64,000 bases of DNA, taken from positions 10,776,478 through 10,840,477 of the forward strand of contig CM043961.1 of assembly GCA_014529385.2 (NCBI GenBank). Direction: 5' to 3'. Shown piece after piece: positions 10,640-21,120 of the stretch (the stretch's first letter is position 1; each line of letters begins with the position of its first letter). The notes under the pieces were generated by a model. That model saw nothing but the letters and a program-made list of their open reading frames with translations. It was not told the DNA's origin and ran no database searches. The DNA comes from Adiantum capillus-veneris (taxonomy: Eukaryota; Streptophyta; Polypodiopsida; Polypodiales; Pteridaceae). The translations under genes and the position numbers were made by a program.

Positions 10640-11318
10640 GGAAGGCCTCATTTTCTTTGATGGAGGAGCCAAGGCCGACTTCTTTTCACATGAATTGGCG
10701 GCTCGATTTGGAATTACACCCGACAGACTGAGGCCATAGGCGGAGGTAGTTCTGACGCGGACGGGATGATGCCATTACACCAATCATTCGCAAACTGCGT
10801 TTGCAATGTCAGGGTGTTTAGGGCACAAGGACTTCTACGTAATTCCCTTGGGAGGATGTGACATCCTCCTCGAAATCCCTTGGTACCAAAAGAACAATGC
10901 CGTGGTTGACTATCGGGCTGAGAAAGCGCCTTTGTCAAATGAAGGGCACACAGATTGTACTTGATGAAATTCAGCTTCTTTCCTTGATTTTCTGGAGAGA
11001 ACAGAATGATGATTGAAGGTCGAATATGTTTTGACCTTGATAAATAAGGCCAAGATTTTCTCCACACTCATGCCGATTGCTTTTCTGAGGGCCTGCCAAG
11101 CGAGTTGCCACCAGCTCGTCTTGAGGATCATACCGTTGATCTGATACTTGGAATACACACCACCGAAGAGGCCACCTTACCGTGTGAGCCGAGCCCAGAA
11201 TAAAGAGATTATGAACCAAGTGAAAAACCTCTTGGAAAAGGGTCTTATTCAGCCGAGTACTTCACCTTATTGCTCTCCGGTGTTGTTGGTTTTGAAGAAG
11301 CACGGATCTTGGAGAATG
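10640..11318 (+). pseudogene. Ty3/gypsy protease and start of RT, split by a nested element
   Basis: The aspartic-protease region reads LIFFDGGAKADFFSHELAARFGI, with DGG where D-S/T-G is usual, and continues to GGCDILLEIPWY. After several frame changes the RT begins: PPYRVSRAQNKEIMNQV, LLEKGLIQPSTSPYCSP and VLLVLKKHGSWRM. The frame stops exactly where the nested LTR element starts at 11319. It resumes at 16235 with [14 protein letters not shown], so the two halves are one RT gene. Confidence 0.85.
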
Positions 11319-11853
11319 TGTAGCAGGCTACAGTGTCACTTTCACATGACACACAGTTAGTACAGTGGGTGTGGTCTGGTTCACACAGGACGGACTCTCT
11401 GGGCTGGGCAGTGACACGTGGCAGGATACGGACGGTGGTGGTTTAGTGGACATCGTGGCCAGGTCACCACCACCACTCAGTTTGGAGATTGGTTTAGGTG
11501 GCTGACATTTATGAGCCGTTGGTGGATCATCTTCTACCTCTATGGTCCAACGTCGTCGTTAGGAGTAGTGAGTCTATATACACAGCACGTCTTCACCATC
11601 CCTACACATCTGAGCCTCAACACCCCCATTGTACCTGTGAGTCCTTGGCTGGAGCTGAGTGTGCTGCCACGCCAGAGTCTGTATCAGTTCTTTAAGATAG
11701 TCGAGTCGTATGTTCTGGTCTGTTGTTGTGTCTATGTGAGCTCAGTTGTTGTCTATTGTTCCTTTGTTTTCAATCTGTTTTGAGTGAGATTGTCACGCAC
11801 ATTGCACTGTGGAGTACCCACTGTAGAGAGCACGACACATTATCCGCGCTACA
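11319..11853 (+). repeat. 5' LTR of the nested element
   Basis: It begins TGTAGCAGGCTACAGTGTCA and ends TTATCCGCGCTACA (535 bp). It starts with TGTAGC, and its end GCTACA is the matching inverted repeat. An early stem CACCACCAC/GTGGTGG sits at 11435-11475. Confidence 0.95.
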
Positions 11854-12035
11854 GGTGCTCTCATTTTGGTGATCACGGTGGACCCTCAACTGAAGTCTCA
11901 CTCTCTGTTGAGAATACAAACAGTGAAGCTAGTGGTTTTTACCTAGCTTCGCCTACCTTGCCTTGCACTGTGTGGTCATCTTCAGCCAGTTAAAGGTTTT
12001 CTTGCCCAAAGCTTGGTTGGATTGGTGGTCGCTGC

Positions 12036-12893
12036 ATGACACATACAAGGCGGTCAGTCGAGCGTCAAAGAGCACTATTGAGTCCTCTGAAGTACAACAG
12101 AAGACGGCCCTTGGTACCTAGTAGAAGTCCATCAACCTCATCACCCATACCTCCACATACGACATCACCCATTCCTCCATCCGGTTCCACATCTTCCACA
12201 CCACCTTCCCCAGTAAAGCTCTCTCCTATTCTGTTACAGCAGGCTATTGAGCAACGGGCTCCTGAGCAACGGGCCATCGAGGCGTTGGCTAGTGTTTTGG
12301 CCAAGGTAAACATCAAGTTCCCTACCTTCAAAGGACTCTCTTCAGAAGATGCTGACGACCATGCAAGGAGGTTTGTATCTCTCTGTAGGGGTCGTGATCT
12401 TAATAGAGAAGATGCTTATTTGGTACTCTTTCCATCTACCTTGGATCGCTTAGCAAACAAATGGTACAGCCAGTTTGCAAAGAACCATTTTGCAACTTGG
12501 GCAGCCTTAAGACAACAGTTATGTGCAGCATTCAGGCCAAGTGACTACCACGAGAAGGTTTTGGATGAGTTGGCCAACATGGTGCTCCAGCCAGAGGAAA
12601 CTTGTGCAGAACTTATGACTAAAACCAAGTCTCTGGTTGCCAAGCTTCCCCAGCAATCCGGTGAATTTATGGTTAAGAAGTGGGTGGAGAAGACGCTTCC
12701 CAAAACTTCTCAGGAAAAACTCCAAGAGAGTCTCCGACCCGACGCAACTCTAGAGGAGTTTGTCGCGGCTGCTACTAGGATAGAGGGAGCTAGGAAGCTG
12801 TTCACCAACTCTCCTCAGGTAGAGACCCCCTCAGTGTTTTTGGAAAGTCCTTCTGATCCTTTAACTTCTTTACGCAGGGAACTGGAAGCCTAA
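12036..12893 (+). CDS. Gag capsid protein of the nested element
   Basis: The 285-residue frame starts MTHTRRSVERQRALLSPLKY, has a proline/serine-rich N-terminal region (residues 25-75), then the plant retrotransposon gag fold: FPTFKGLSSEDADDHARRF at about 95-113, YLVLFPSTLDRLANKWYSQF at about 125-145 and a helical C-terminal part with QPEETCAELMTKTKSL. It would be the particle's structural protein. It ends at a TAA at 12891. Coding text then continues in another frame (EERSFSLRQEKPPHHEALEQ, then a zinc knuckle CSSCRSLGHPPQEC at about 13033-13075), so gag is interrupted here and the 12893 stop is probably not its natural end. The leader after the LTR has no canonical primer site that I can see. 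Confidence 0.85.
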   Translation: MTHTRRSVERQRALLSPLKYNRRRPLVPSRSPSTSSPIPPHTTSPIPPSGSTSSTPPSPVKLSPILLQQAIEQRAPEQRAIEALASVLAKVNIKFPTFKGLSSEDADDHARRFVSLCRGRDLNREDAYLVLFPSTLDRLANKWYSQFAKNHFATWAALRQQLCAAFRPSDYHEKVLDELANMVLQPEETCAELMTKTKSLVAKLPQQSGEFMVKKWVEKTLPKTSQEKLQESLRPDATLEEFVAAATRIEGARKLFTNSPQVETPSVFLESPSDPLTSLRRELEA

Positions 12894-13142
12894 AGTTACA
12901 GCGAGCTCTTCAAGAGGAGAGGTCCTTCTCTCTTAGACAAGAGAAGCCTCCACATCACGAGGCATTGGAACAGATCAAGCGCGAGCTAGAAGAGCTCAAG
13001 TCTCAGCAGGAGACTAAGGCTATGGTTTGGTGTAGCTCATGCCGCTCTCTAGGGCACCCTCCACAGGAATGCCCCCTTCGGGTTTACTGCCACTTGTGAG
13101 AAGTATCGACATGAGGACAAGGACTACTACTACCTCAAGGGA

Positions 13143-14555
13143 TTGCGACAAATACAGCAAAGTCTTGGTCCTACTCTTCAACAAGGGCCAGCACCTACAT
13201 CCAACATGGTTTCTCCCTGTGGCCATCCACATCATATGCCACCTTTATTGACAGCCCTTCCTATGCAAGGTATGCAAAGTACTTTTCCCTCTCAGAGCTT
13301 TTATCATACCCATGCTCCCTCATCACCTCAAAGCTTCTATGCTTCCACCTCAAACTCCATGCACCAGGAGCAAGGACCACCTCGCCCTGCGACTCGCCCA
13401 TTGAATCGGCCCATTTTGTGCTACAGATGCGGGGAATATGGTCATTACCAAAGCAAATGCCCTCTACCCGAAGCGTCCCCTCCCTGCCGTCATTGCCCTG
13501 AAATGAAGGATCACTATAGTAAAGATTGCCCTAAACTTCGTGCATCCACGGCTGCGAACCCAAGTCAAAGCCAAAATGAGTTTACCTTTCCCAAGCTGAA
13601 TTTGATAACAGTTAGCACCACTCCTCAACCACCCCATTCTGCCCATGTGGTTAGCACTCAAGAGAAGTTGCAGTTGGTAGAGGAGCCAGCGGGCGTCCTC
13701 ACCCGGGCCCAGAGAGCCGCTCTCGGTCTTAGTATTCCAACACGTTCAACTCCCCCACACATTCTCACACCAGTGGATACCCTGCCTTCAGCTATTAACA
13801 AGTCATCCCCAAGTGCCATGAAAGAATCCAAATCTTTGCTCTCCGATATTGATGAAGCTTTCTTGGAAGCAGTTTCCGATCTACAAAAGATCAAGGTACC
13901 CGAGAAACCACTGGTAGAACAGGAAAAGCTTACAGCAAAGACAGTCTTGAAGAGCACCTTCCAACAAGTGTCCCTCTATGACATGCTGCGACTAGATGCG
14001 AGTTTTAGAAGTGACACCCTTGCTGTTATTCAGTCACTTTACCCTGCAGCAAGTCCTAGTGGTGCGCACCTCCCAGTGCGACCATCAAAGTCTTATATGG
14101 TATCCAATCCCGCTGCTCCCCTCACTGATTATAGAAGCCCTCGCCTGACAGTTTCCGTCTTAGGGCAACAATTTTCAGGAGCAATTGTGGATGGTAGATC
14201 TGGCATCAATATGATGCCTGAGTTCACTATGATGGCTTTAGGCCTACAGCCTACTCAACCTTCCCCCTTCACAGTAACATGGGCCGACCAGAGGACAGTA
14301 TACCTTGTGGGCATAGTGGAAAAAGTGCCTCTGCAGGTACAAGATTTCACTTTTAGTTTAGATTTTTTTGTGATTCGTCTTCCACAGGTGGAGGGCGGAT
14401 TTCCCTTGCTCATTGGAAGACCATGGCTACGACACACTAAAGCACTTCATGATTGGGGAAACGATGCCATGTGGATACATACTCCTGGCTCCCCAATGCA
14501 ACCAATTCGTCTAGGAGGCATGGATCCCGTCATACACATAGTTCTTTGTCCTTAG
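13143..14555 (+). CDS. Gag C-terminus (zinc knuckles) and retroviral-type aspartic protease
   Basis: The 470-residue frame has a glutamine/proline-rich start, two zinc knuckles at residues 97-135 (CYRCGEYGHYQSKC and CRHCPEMKDHYSKDC), a low-complexity linker, then a protease-like domain from about residue 315: RLTVSVLGQQFSGAIVD, GINMMP, and PLLIGRPWLRHTKALHDWG. This enzyme would cleave gag. Its active site reads VDGRSGIN, whereas D-S/T-G-A/S is expected, so catalysis is doubtful. With the knuckle in another frame at about 13033, gag had three in tandem. The real frame enters through a shift at about 13095; the first ATG used here is only the first in the open frame. Confidence 0.85.
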   Translation: MRQIQQSLGPTLQQGPAPTSNMVSPCGHPHHMPPLLTALPMQGMQSTFPSQSFYHTHAPSSPQSFYASTSNSMHQEQGPPRPATRPLNRPILCYRCGEYGHYQSKCPLPEASPPCRHCPEMKDHYSKDCPKLRASTAANPSQSQNEFTFPKLNLITVSTTPQPPHSAHVVSTQEKLQLVEEPAGVLTRAQRAALGLSIPTRSTPPHILTPVDTLPSAINKSSPSAMKESKSLLSDIDEAFLEAVSDLQKIKVPEKPLVEQEKLTAKTVLKSTFQQVSLYDMLRLDASFRSDTLAVIQSLYPAASPSGAHLPVRPSKSYMVSNPAAPLTDYRSPRLTVSVLGQQFSGAIVDGRSGINMMPEFTMMALGLQPTQPSPFTVTWADQRTVYLVGIVEKVPLQVQDFTFSLDFFVIRLPQVEGGFPLLIGRPWLRHTKALHDWGNDAMWIHTPGSPMQPIRLGGMDPVIHIVLCP

Positions 14556-15698
14556 CAACCAGCCTTGAATTGGAACAGCCTACTCCACCTGACGGGTCAG
14601 ATGAGGAACTGTTGGAGTGGTTGGATGCTACCAAATCTATGCCCTGTTTTGGAGTTTCGATTCACTCTTTGCCTGAATGTACACCCTCTTCCAATGTTTC
14701 CACAGTAACAAAACCTAATGAGCCACCTTAGCCAGCTCAAAGGTCGAAGGTCAAAGAAGCTACTCTTGATGCGCCCTTGGTGGAAGCCTTTGAATTTGGT
14801 GAGCCTATGAAGAATCATAGAAACGGGAAGAAATCACCTCTACACGAGTTCACCCCCCTTCAAACATCAGCCCCATTGGTGTCTGCTTCTCCAACCAGAA
14901 CGAAGCTCTCTTCTGTGTCTAGCCAAATCCCTTCACAGAGCAGGTCCTGCTTGATGAATTCCCTGCTCCTGATAGTTGTCTTGCTCAGAATAGTTGGCTC
15001 TGTCCTCAACCTGCACTTTGCTCATAATGGTCTTCTCCCTCCTCGCCCTTACCCAACCCCCAACTCATCCCCTTTTCCAAATTGATCCATCCCAACTCTC
15101 CCAACTCGCCTCTACCCTCCCCCTTACACCCCCTCGACCCTACAGACTTACCCCTCGCCCCTACCACCCGCTCTCTTGCCCTCGCCCCCTACCCTCCCCC
15201 TACTCGCCCCTACCCACCCCCTCTCTGCCCTCGCCCCTATCTAGCCCCCCTAACCACCCCTTTCCCCCCTCGCCCCTACCTAGTCTCCCCCTCCCCCCTA
15301 CCTCACCACTACCTAGTGAGCATATCTCTTTGCTGTGGAGCCTCATTTTGTTGTGCCAATTGGGATTCTTGGACTATGCAATCATACTGGGTTCCCGCCT
15401 ATTCAAAGGCTTAAGGCATTTGCAAGCAATGCAGTGTTTTTAACCCCACTTTTGGCTTCCCGCCTATTCAAAGCCTTAAGGCATTTGCAAGCAGTGCAAT
15501 GTTTTTTAACACCAATTTTGAGGCATGTAAGGTCATGGTTGGGCCTCATACCTGCTTCACGAAAGATGTATGGATGCGGTGCCTAGTGGTTTTCTACCAC
15601 AGTTTTTTTAGTATCCCTCTCACCAAGACGAGGTTTTCTTTCACAGTTTTTCAGTATCCCTCTCACCGAGACGGTGAGCGGTCTTGTGGCGGGCAACC
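14556..15698 (+). other. 3' internal region of the nested element, C-rich
   Basis: Short coding-like text follows the protease to about 14730 (EELLEWLDATKSM). From about 15040 to 15315 the plus strand is C-rich, with repeats of CTCGCCCCTACC. A 65-bp unit starting TTCCCGCCTATTCAAA is duplicated at 15392 and 15457, and TATCCCTCTCACC is repeated near 15612 and 15654. No RT or integrase motif was seen in any frame. Confidence 0.7.
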
Positions 15699-16234
15699 TG
15701 TAGCAGGCTACAGTGTCACTTTCACATGACACACAGTCAATACAGTTGGTTTGGTCTGGTTCACACTGGACAGACTCTCTAGGCTAGGCAATGACACGTG
15801 GTAGGATACGGACGGTGGTGGTTTAGTGGACATCGTGGCCAGGTCACCACCACCGCTCAGTTTGGAGATTGGTTTAGGTGGCTGACATTTATGAGCTGTT
15901 GGTGGATCATCTTCTAGCTCTATGGTCCAGCGTCGTCGTTAGGAGTAGCGAGTCTATACACACAGCACGTCTTCACCATCCCTACACATCTGAGCCTCCA
16001 CACCCCCATTGTACCTGTGAGTCCTAGGCCGGAGCTGAGTGTGCTCCCACACCAGAGTCTTGTATCGGTTCTTTGAAATAGTCAAGTCGTATGTTCTGGT
16101 CTGCTATTGTGTCTCTGTGAGCTCAGTTGTTGTCGATTGTTCCTTTGTTTTCAATCTGTTTTGAGTGAGATTGTCACGCACATTGCACTGAGGAGCACCC
16201 ACTGCAGAGAGCACGACACATTATCCGCGCTACA
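15699..16234 (+). repeat. 3' LTR of the nested element
   Basis: 536 bp, with the same ends as the 5' LTR. It is followed by the target duplication GAATG and then by the resumed gypsy RT reading frame. Confidence 0.95.
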
Positions 16235-16239
16235 GAATG

Positions 16240-17965
16240 TGCATTGACTATAGAGCTCTCAACAAAATCACCATCAAGAACACATTTCCGATTCCCAAGA
16301 TCGATGATATTCTAGACCGACTATAGGGATCCTCTTGTTTCAGCAGGATCGATTTGAAGAGCGGATATCATCACATCCGAATCGCGCCAAGGGATGTCTA
16401 CAAGACAGATTTTCGGACCACCTTTGGTTTATTTGAGTTTTTGGTGATGCCTTTCGGTCTTACCAATGCTACAACGACATTTAACCGAATGATGGACAGG
16501 ATTTTTCGAGAGTACACACTATCTGTTGGCACTTTCTTTGACGACATCATTATTTTCTCCCAAGGATGAAGCAGAACATAGAGAACATCTGCTACAGGTC
16601 CTTCAGGCATTACGAGATCACAAGTTGGTGATCAATGCAAAGAAAAGTGAATTTTTCCTACCCGAGATACACTTTTTGGGACACATCGTCTCAGCAGCAG
16701 CAGGAGTGCAGATGGACCCGGCCAAGATAGAGACTATTCGTGATTGGCCCGATTTGAAGAATGTCCATGAAGTTAGAAGCTTCTTGGACTTATGTTCTTA
16801 CTACCGGCCGTTCATTAGAAAGTTTGCAGAGGTTGCTTCCCCTTTCCATATTTTGACACAGAAAGGAGTCCCTTTCTCGTGGGGACCTACAGAGGTGACT
16901 GCCTTTCAGACTTTCAAAGAGAAATTGACTACAGGACCAGTTTTGACTTTGCCGGATTTGCGGAAGTCATTCGAAGTATATTGTGATGCTTGTGGTCGTA
17001 GTCTAGGTGCGTTCTTAATGCAAGAAGGCCATGTCATTGCCTACAAGAGCCGATTGTTCTCAAGGCCAGAATTGACAGCATAGATATATGAGAAAGAGCT
17101 TTTGGCGGTTATCCATGCTCTTACTCAATGCCGACATTACCTACTCGGAGCCGCTTTTACGGTCTTCACAGATCACCAGGGATACGCTACTTCTTGTCAC
17201 AGAAGCAGCTACCTGAAAAGAAGATGCGGTGGGCAAACATCTTGTCACAATTTCACTTCCAGATTGTCCATGTGCAGGGACAAAAGAATTTGGTGGCGGA
17301 TGCTTTGTCCCGGAAGCCGTTGGTTCTGGCGATTTCCGCGATACATCATAGGAGCTTCGAGGATATGGTCGATCAGTATGCCACAGATACAGATTTTGAA
17401 GATATTTTCACTCGGATACGGAATGGGGAGGTAGTAGTGGGATATTCCATTCGGGATGGCTACTTGATGAAGAAAACGATGTTGTGCGTTACACAACCGT
17501 TAAGGGGAAAGGTTTTAACCCAATGCCATTGTCCACCATTTACGGGTCACCGCGGCATTGCTACCACCTTGAAAGGTGTGAAGAGATACTTCTTTTGGTC
17601 GAGACTCAAGAAGGACGTGGACGATTTTGTACGAAGTTGCTTGGTTGCCAAAAGGTCAAGTTTGACAGGCATAAAGCACAGGGATTGTTATAGCCTTTAC
17701 CCATACCCACCCGCCCCTGGGAAAGTATTGCAATGGATTTCATTTTTGATCTCCGGAGAACACAGAGAGGACATGATGGTATTTGGACTGTTATTGACAT
17801 ATTTAGCAAGCAAGCTCATTTCATTCTAGTGAAGAAAACAGTCAAGCCGGATCATTTACCGAGACTTTTTGTGGCCTAGTTCTTCAGATTACATGGCATG
17901 CCTGAGACAATTGTCTTTGACAGAGACCCGAGATTCACGAATTTGGTTGAGTGGTTCAAAAAGGG
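16240..17965 (+). pseudogene. Ty3/gypsy RT, RNase H and integrase (second half), truncated
   Basis: After the nested element the RT continues: [42 protein letters not shown] and the catalytic FFDDIIIFS, whose aspartates are intact. A frameshift at about 16560 leads into YRPFIRKFAEVASPF and the RNase H block EVYCDACGRSLGAFL. A TAG at 17081-17083 and another shift at about 17180 precede NILSQFHFQIVHVQG and NLVADALSRKPL. The integrase zinc domain shows FTGHRGIATTLKGVKRYFFW and a C-terminal SCLVAKR. The core starts MDFIFDL and stops after RDPRFTN at about 17945, before the last catalytic residue. From there the sequence is unrelated, so the 3' end and second LTR are lost. Confidence 0.9.
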
Positions 17966-18357
17966 AAAGTGTTTCCAGTGTGATGTACATCAAAAGAGAA
18001 CTAGAGCCTATCTTCTCTATGATCATTTTAAGTAAAATAAAGTCCAAATTTGGAAAGAATGTACACTTTGATTTGTATAAATTGTTGGTGAAAGCATCAG
18101 ATGAATGAAGACAAGAAGACTCATGACAAGTTCAGTTTTTGGTCTTCAAAGGTTTATACACGATCGCATTAGAGGTAAGTGTTGATATTTAGAAAGTAAG
18201 ATACACTTGGCTGAAATTAGAGTAAGATAAAAGAGAAGATATTTTGGAGGTGGGCCAGAGGGCAATATTCTTGGTGGTTCCCACTAGTTTAGAATGATAA
18301 GGGTTGAGTTGTTTTGACGGTGTAATTGATGGCAAATACTCTTCTTTTTCTTTCGTT

Positions 18358-18359
<2 letters not shown>
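17966..18359. other. Unassigned stretch after the gypsy break
   Basis: A short piece continues in frame with the integrase (EWFKKGKVFQCDVHQKRTR, to about 18035) but is not integrase sequence; I do not recognise it. The rest is AT-rich, with no motif that I can name. Confidence 0.35.

Positions 18360-18404
<45 letters not shown>
18360..18404 (+). repeat. Poly-G run of 45 bases
   Basis: An uninterrupted run of 45 guanines, followed by T and GGGG. It abuts the LTR-like segment that starts near 18415. Confidence 0.9.
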
Positions 18405-18405
<1 letters not shown>

Positions 18406-18414
18406 GGGGTTGTT

Positions 18415-19025
18415 ATGGGGTTTCACAAAGTGAAGTGATGACATGGCATATCTGCCACTGAATAGAAGAGTGGAGCATAAGGACAGAAGCTGATGCAAAG
18501 GCACTACCTAACAGATTGTACAGATGGCTGATTGTTGATGTGGCAGTCACTGTACTGATGCTGATGCGGAAAACCTGTACGGAAGCACCTGCTGATGTGG
18601 CACTATTGTGTGGCACTAAGTGGTGTTGATACGGACGCACCCGCTGATGTGGCACGAAGTGCTGATATGATAACCTCAACATAAAAAATTTATTGACAGC
18701 GAGTCCACATGTTTCTTTTGATTTTATTTATGGCTTTTCAAGTGCTTCTTTTTTACCAACAGCTACAAAATCAAGGCCAGGCTGCCGATTGTACTCAGAT
18801 TGTGCGAATGGTCTCTCTGAGCTAGATCAGTTGCTCTCTGTCTTGCTTGACATCAGTATCAATAAAGTAAAGAAACAACCTTAGGGGGGCCTACATTAGG
18901 GGCCAATCATCTCCGAAAAAAACTGTGTCTCTCACGTATCTCTTGCAAGTGTTTCTGCTTGCAGTGGTTTGTCAATTCAGTTTGATTCAAGTCTGTTTCA
19001 CTCATTCACTGCTTGTGTTGTAAGT
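18415..19025 (+). repeat. Probable diverged LTR-like segment
   Basis: The segment has a TGATGACATGGCA start like other LTRs here, several GCTGATGTGGCAC repeats at 18530-18660, then ATCAATAAAGTAAAGAAACA and TTAGGGGCCAATC near 18860-18910. The latter order mirrors ATTAATACAAAAAGAAATAC...GGGGCCAATA in the gypsy LTRs. Ends are unclear and no second copy was seen. Confidence 0.45.
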
Positions 19026-19434
19026 ACCAATCAGTTTCATAAAAGGTCAGATTCAGCAAAACCATCAAGCCAGAGTTCCACTTTTAATCATTCCAAACAA
19101 GGTCCTAGTATGTTCATTCTACATTAGATATCACTGATCATGTGTTCCAAAACAATCAAAATATTTGCTTGCCCTTACTCAAGTAACATACCAACTTTAT
19201 GTAAAGTTCTTCTTTGACTACAGTTCTAACCAGAGACTTGTAAGACAGAAAGGCTTCTTACCTGAAATTGGTAAAGAGAAAACCCCCTATACAAATCAAT
19301 GTTAAGCACACTGTTGTCAATAAAATTATGTATCTGCAAAATTATGATAGCACAAAATCAAATTGTGAAGGACATTAGAGCTGCAAACATCACCTAATGA
19401 GAAGGAAAATCTTTTCACATTACAATGCTGGGGC
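19026..19434. other. Unassigned AT-rich sequence
   Basis: No LTR, LINE or coding motif is visible. If the exon candidates on the minus strand just to the right are real, this would be downstream intron or 3' UTR. Confidence 0.3.
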
Positions 19435-19728
19435 TTACGTAATTGGATGTTGCTCAAGTAGTATATCAAATATATACGAAAAACGAGGAACCCCCTCTTT
19501 GACATATCCCAGATTGAGCGTAGGAGTCCACAAAAATGATAGTTTGTCAAGAGATGAGGTTAAAGTGCTGAATTGTCCAAGATGAAGTGGTGTTGCCACG
19601 GGCAAACCCCTTTTGCTGTTAGTCACAAAAATTGAAAAACAGGTCTGGATAGTTAAAAAGAGGGTCTTTGCAACTGATCTTCTCATCTTTACGAGGAGGA
19701 ACACAACTCCAAGCAACCCTGCCACCAC
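19435..19728 (-). CDS. Candidate host exon with one membrane-spanning segment
   Basis: The minus-strand frame reads VVAGLLGVVFLLVKMRRS from a possible splice acceptor (TTGCTTATAG at about 19728). That is a hydrophobic helix followed by basic residues, typical of a single-pass membrane anchor, and it continues SVAKTLFLTIQT. The other exon candidate on the same strand (19822-20016) ends at a GTAAC donor, and the two are separated by about 90 bp with a plausible intron. I do not recognise the protein. The later part of this frame may be intron. Confidence 0.4.
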   Translation of the reverse strand: MVAGLLGVVFLLVKMRRSVAKTLFLTIQTCFSIFVTNSKRGLPVATPLHLGQFSTLTSSLDKLSFLWTPTLNLGYVKEGVPRFSYIFDILLEQHPIT

Positions 19729-19821
19729 CTATAAGCAAGCAACTAAGTTTTAACTCAGGCGTAGCTTTTAGTGCTGTCAAAAATTAGCTGAGGATAGACA
19801 AGAAAATGCAATAATGTTACC

Positions 19822-20016
19822 TTCAAAGATAGCATAAGTGCCTGCCCATCCTCAATGAGGACATCCTTTAGAGACTTCAATGCATCCTGATTCAAGTTGC
19901 AAGAAGAAAGTACATGATCCCAACACGTGATAACCTTTTTCCACCAGCCCTTCTTTAAACCTTTGCTTCCAAGGGACTGATCTCCATTCCAATTCTGGAG
20001 GTGTCTCCCTGTGGGT
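19822..20016 (-). CDS. Candidate host exon, unknown protein
   Basis: On the minus strand a good acceptor (AACCCACAG at about 20017) opens a frame rich in tryptophan and leucine (GLKKGWWKKVITCWDHVL, then DALKSLKDVLIEDGQALML). It closes at SLK followed by GTAACATT, a usable donor. Codon text is continuous with no stops, unlike the retroelements nearby, and no retroelement motif is present. It may be part of a small host gene on the minus strand together with 19435-19728; identity unknown. Confidence 0.45.
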
Positions 20017-20442
20017 TAACGGTAAATGTTAATGAAACCGTACCATCAGGAGCCCGTGACTGGGCTGTAGGCAATTTTCAGATATCACTAAATCATAAAG
20101 CATTATTTTTCACATCTTTTTGAAAGTCTACCTTCACTTGCCAATGCACGGGCTGCAAGCCTCCTTTGTTTGAACAAGGCCCTCTCTATTGAAAATTTTT
20201 GGCTCCTAAAACTAACATTATGGTTAATAAATTGTTGAGAAGAAAAACATGGAACTCACATATAAAGATGAGCCAAGGCAAAGAACACAACTTTCTCAAT
20301 TCAAAGTTAATCTATTGTATGGAGGTCCTTCCACAGTGTCCTATAATAATTTGCCTCTTGTTAGTGGCAAAAATAGCATACACCTAATTCTAATCAAGCC
20401 AAGTTATGTGCCGCCGTGCTAAATCGCTGGACGACCTATTCG
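20017..20442. other. Unassigned AT-rich sequence, possible intron
   Basis: No repeat or coding motif was recognised. It lies upstream (minus strand) of the exon candidate at 19822-20016. Confidence 0.3.
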
Positions 20443-20654
20443 CAGTTCTTTCTAGTGATACACACTGTTCTTCTCCCCTACCCCCCACCCTCCACCTTTG
20501 GTTTGCATGTGCGCCTGTGATTCTTTTTTCCAGTTTTTGTTTTGTGTGCAGTTCTTTCTAGTGATACACACTGTTCTTCTCCCCTACCCCCCACCCTCCA
20601 CCTTTGGTTTGCATGTGCGCCTGTGATGCTTTTTTCCAGTTTTTGTTTTGTGTT
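20443..20654. repeat. 106-bp tandem duplication
   Basis: Two adjacent copies start at 20443 and 20549 with CAGTTCTTTCTAGTGATACA. They differ by about one base over nearly the whole unit, so the event is recent. The sequence is pyrimidine-rich, with CCCCTACCCCCCACCCTCCA inside. Confidence 0.95.
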
Positions 20655-21120
20655 TTCAATGCAGGCGTTTTTTTTTCATTGTATTTGTTTCTTGCTTGTT
20701 TTCATTTGTTTGGTTTGCTTGTGGTTTTTTATTTGTGTGTATTGCCTACGCATCGCATCGCAAGGACGCTTGGGTGTGTACTGCTTGGTTTCCTGTGAGT
20801 GAGGTGTGTCTGTGTGTGCTTGCACGTTGCTTGTTTTCTTTATATTCCCTTGTTTATTAGACTAACTTTAGGAATCATGGTGTCACAAGTGTGACGACAT
20901 GGCATAACAGTAAGTGGATTGTCATCAGCTTTTGTAAACGAAACCCATGAATAAAAGAGATTTATGAAAGATTACATATGTTGTCTTTCCGATTGAAAGA
21001 TCACATAATTGGACATGTGTTCTTGTGTTTACCTAACCAGACATACTTCTATCCCAAAGTGGCGAAGTATGAATGGCCATTGATAAGCTTGAAAAGCATA
21101 AAGGACTATATCCTCTCACC
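20655..21120. other. Unassigned, with a short LTR-start-like piece
   Basis: TGTCACAAGTGTGACGACAT at 20881-20900 resembles the start of the solo LTR at 29045 and of the remnant at 28085, but the similarity fades after about 40 bp. The remainder is T-rich and unassigned. Confidence 0.3.

Larger units (their letters stand above)
11319..16234 (+). mobile_element. Nested LTR retroelement with gag and protease only
   Basis: Two LTRs (11319-11853 and 15699-16234) flank a 3.8-kb interior. The 5-bp GAATG at 11314-11318 is repeated at 16235-16239, a perfect target duplication in the gypsy RT gene. The interior codes for gag, three zinc knuckles and a protease-like domain, but I find no RT, RNase H or integrase, so it must borrow enzymes in trans. 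This resembles the gag-only LTR elements described in plants (TR-GAG). The LTRs differ at about 33 of 536 positions by eye (about 6%), so the insertion is not recent. Confidence 0.9.
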
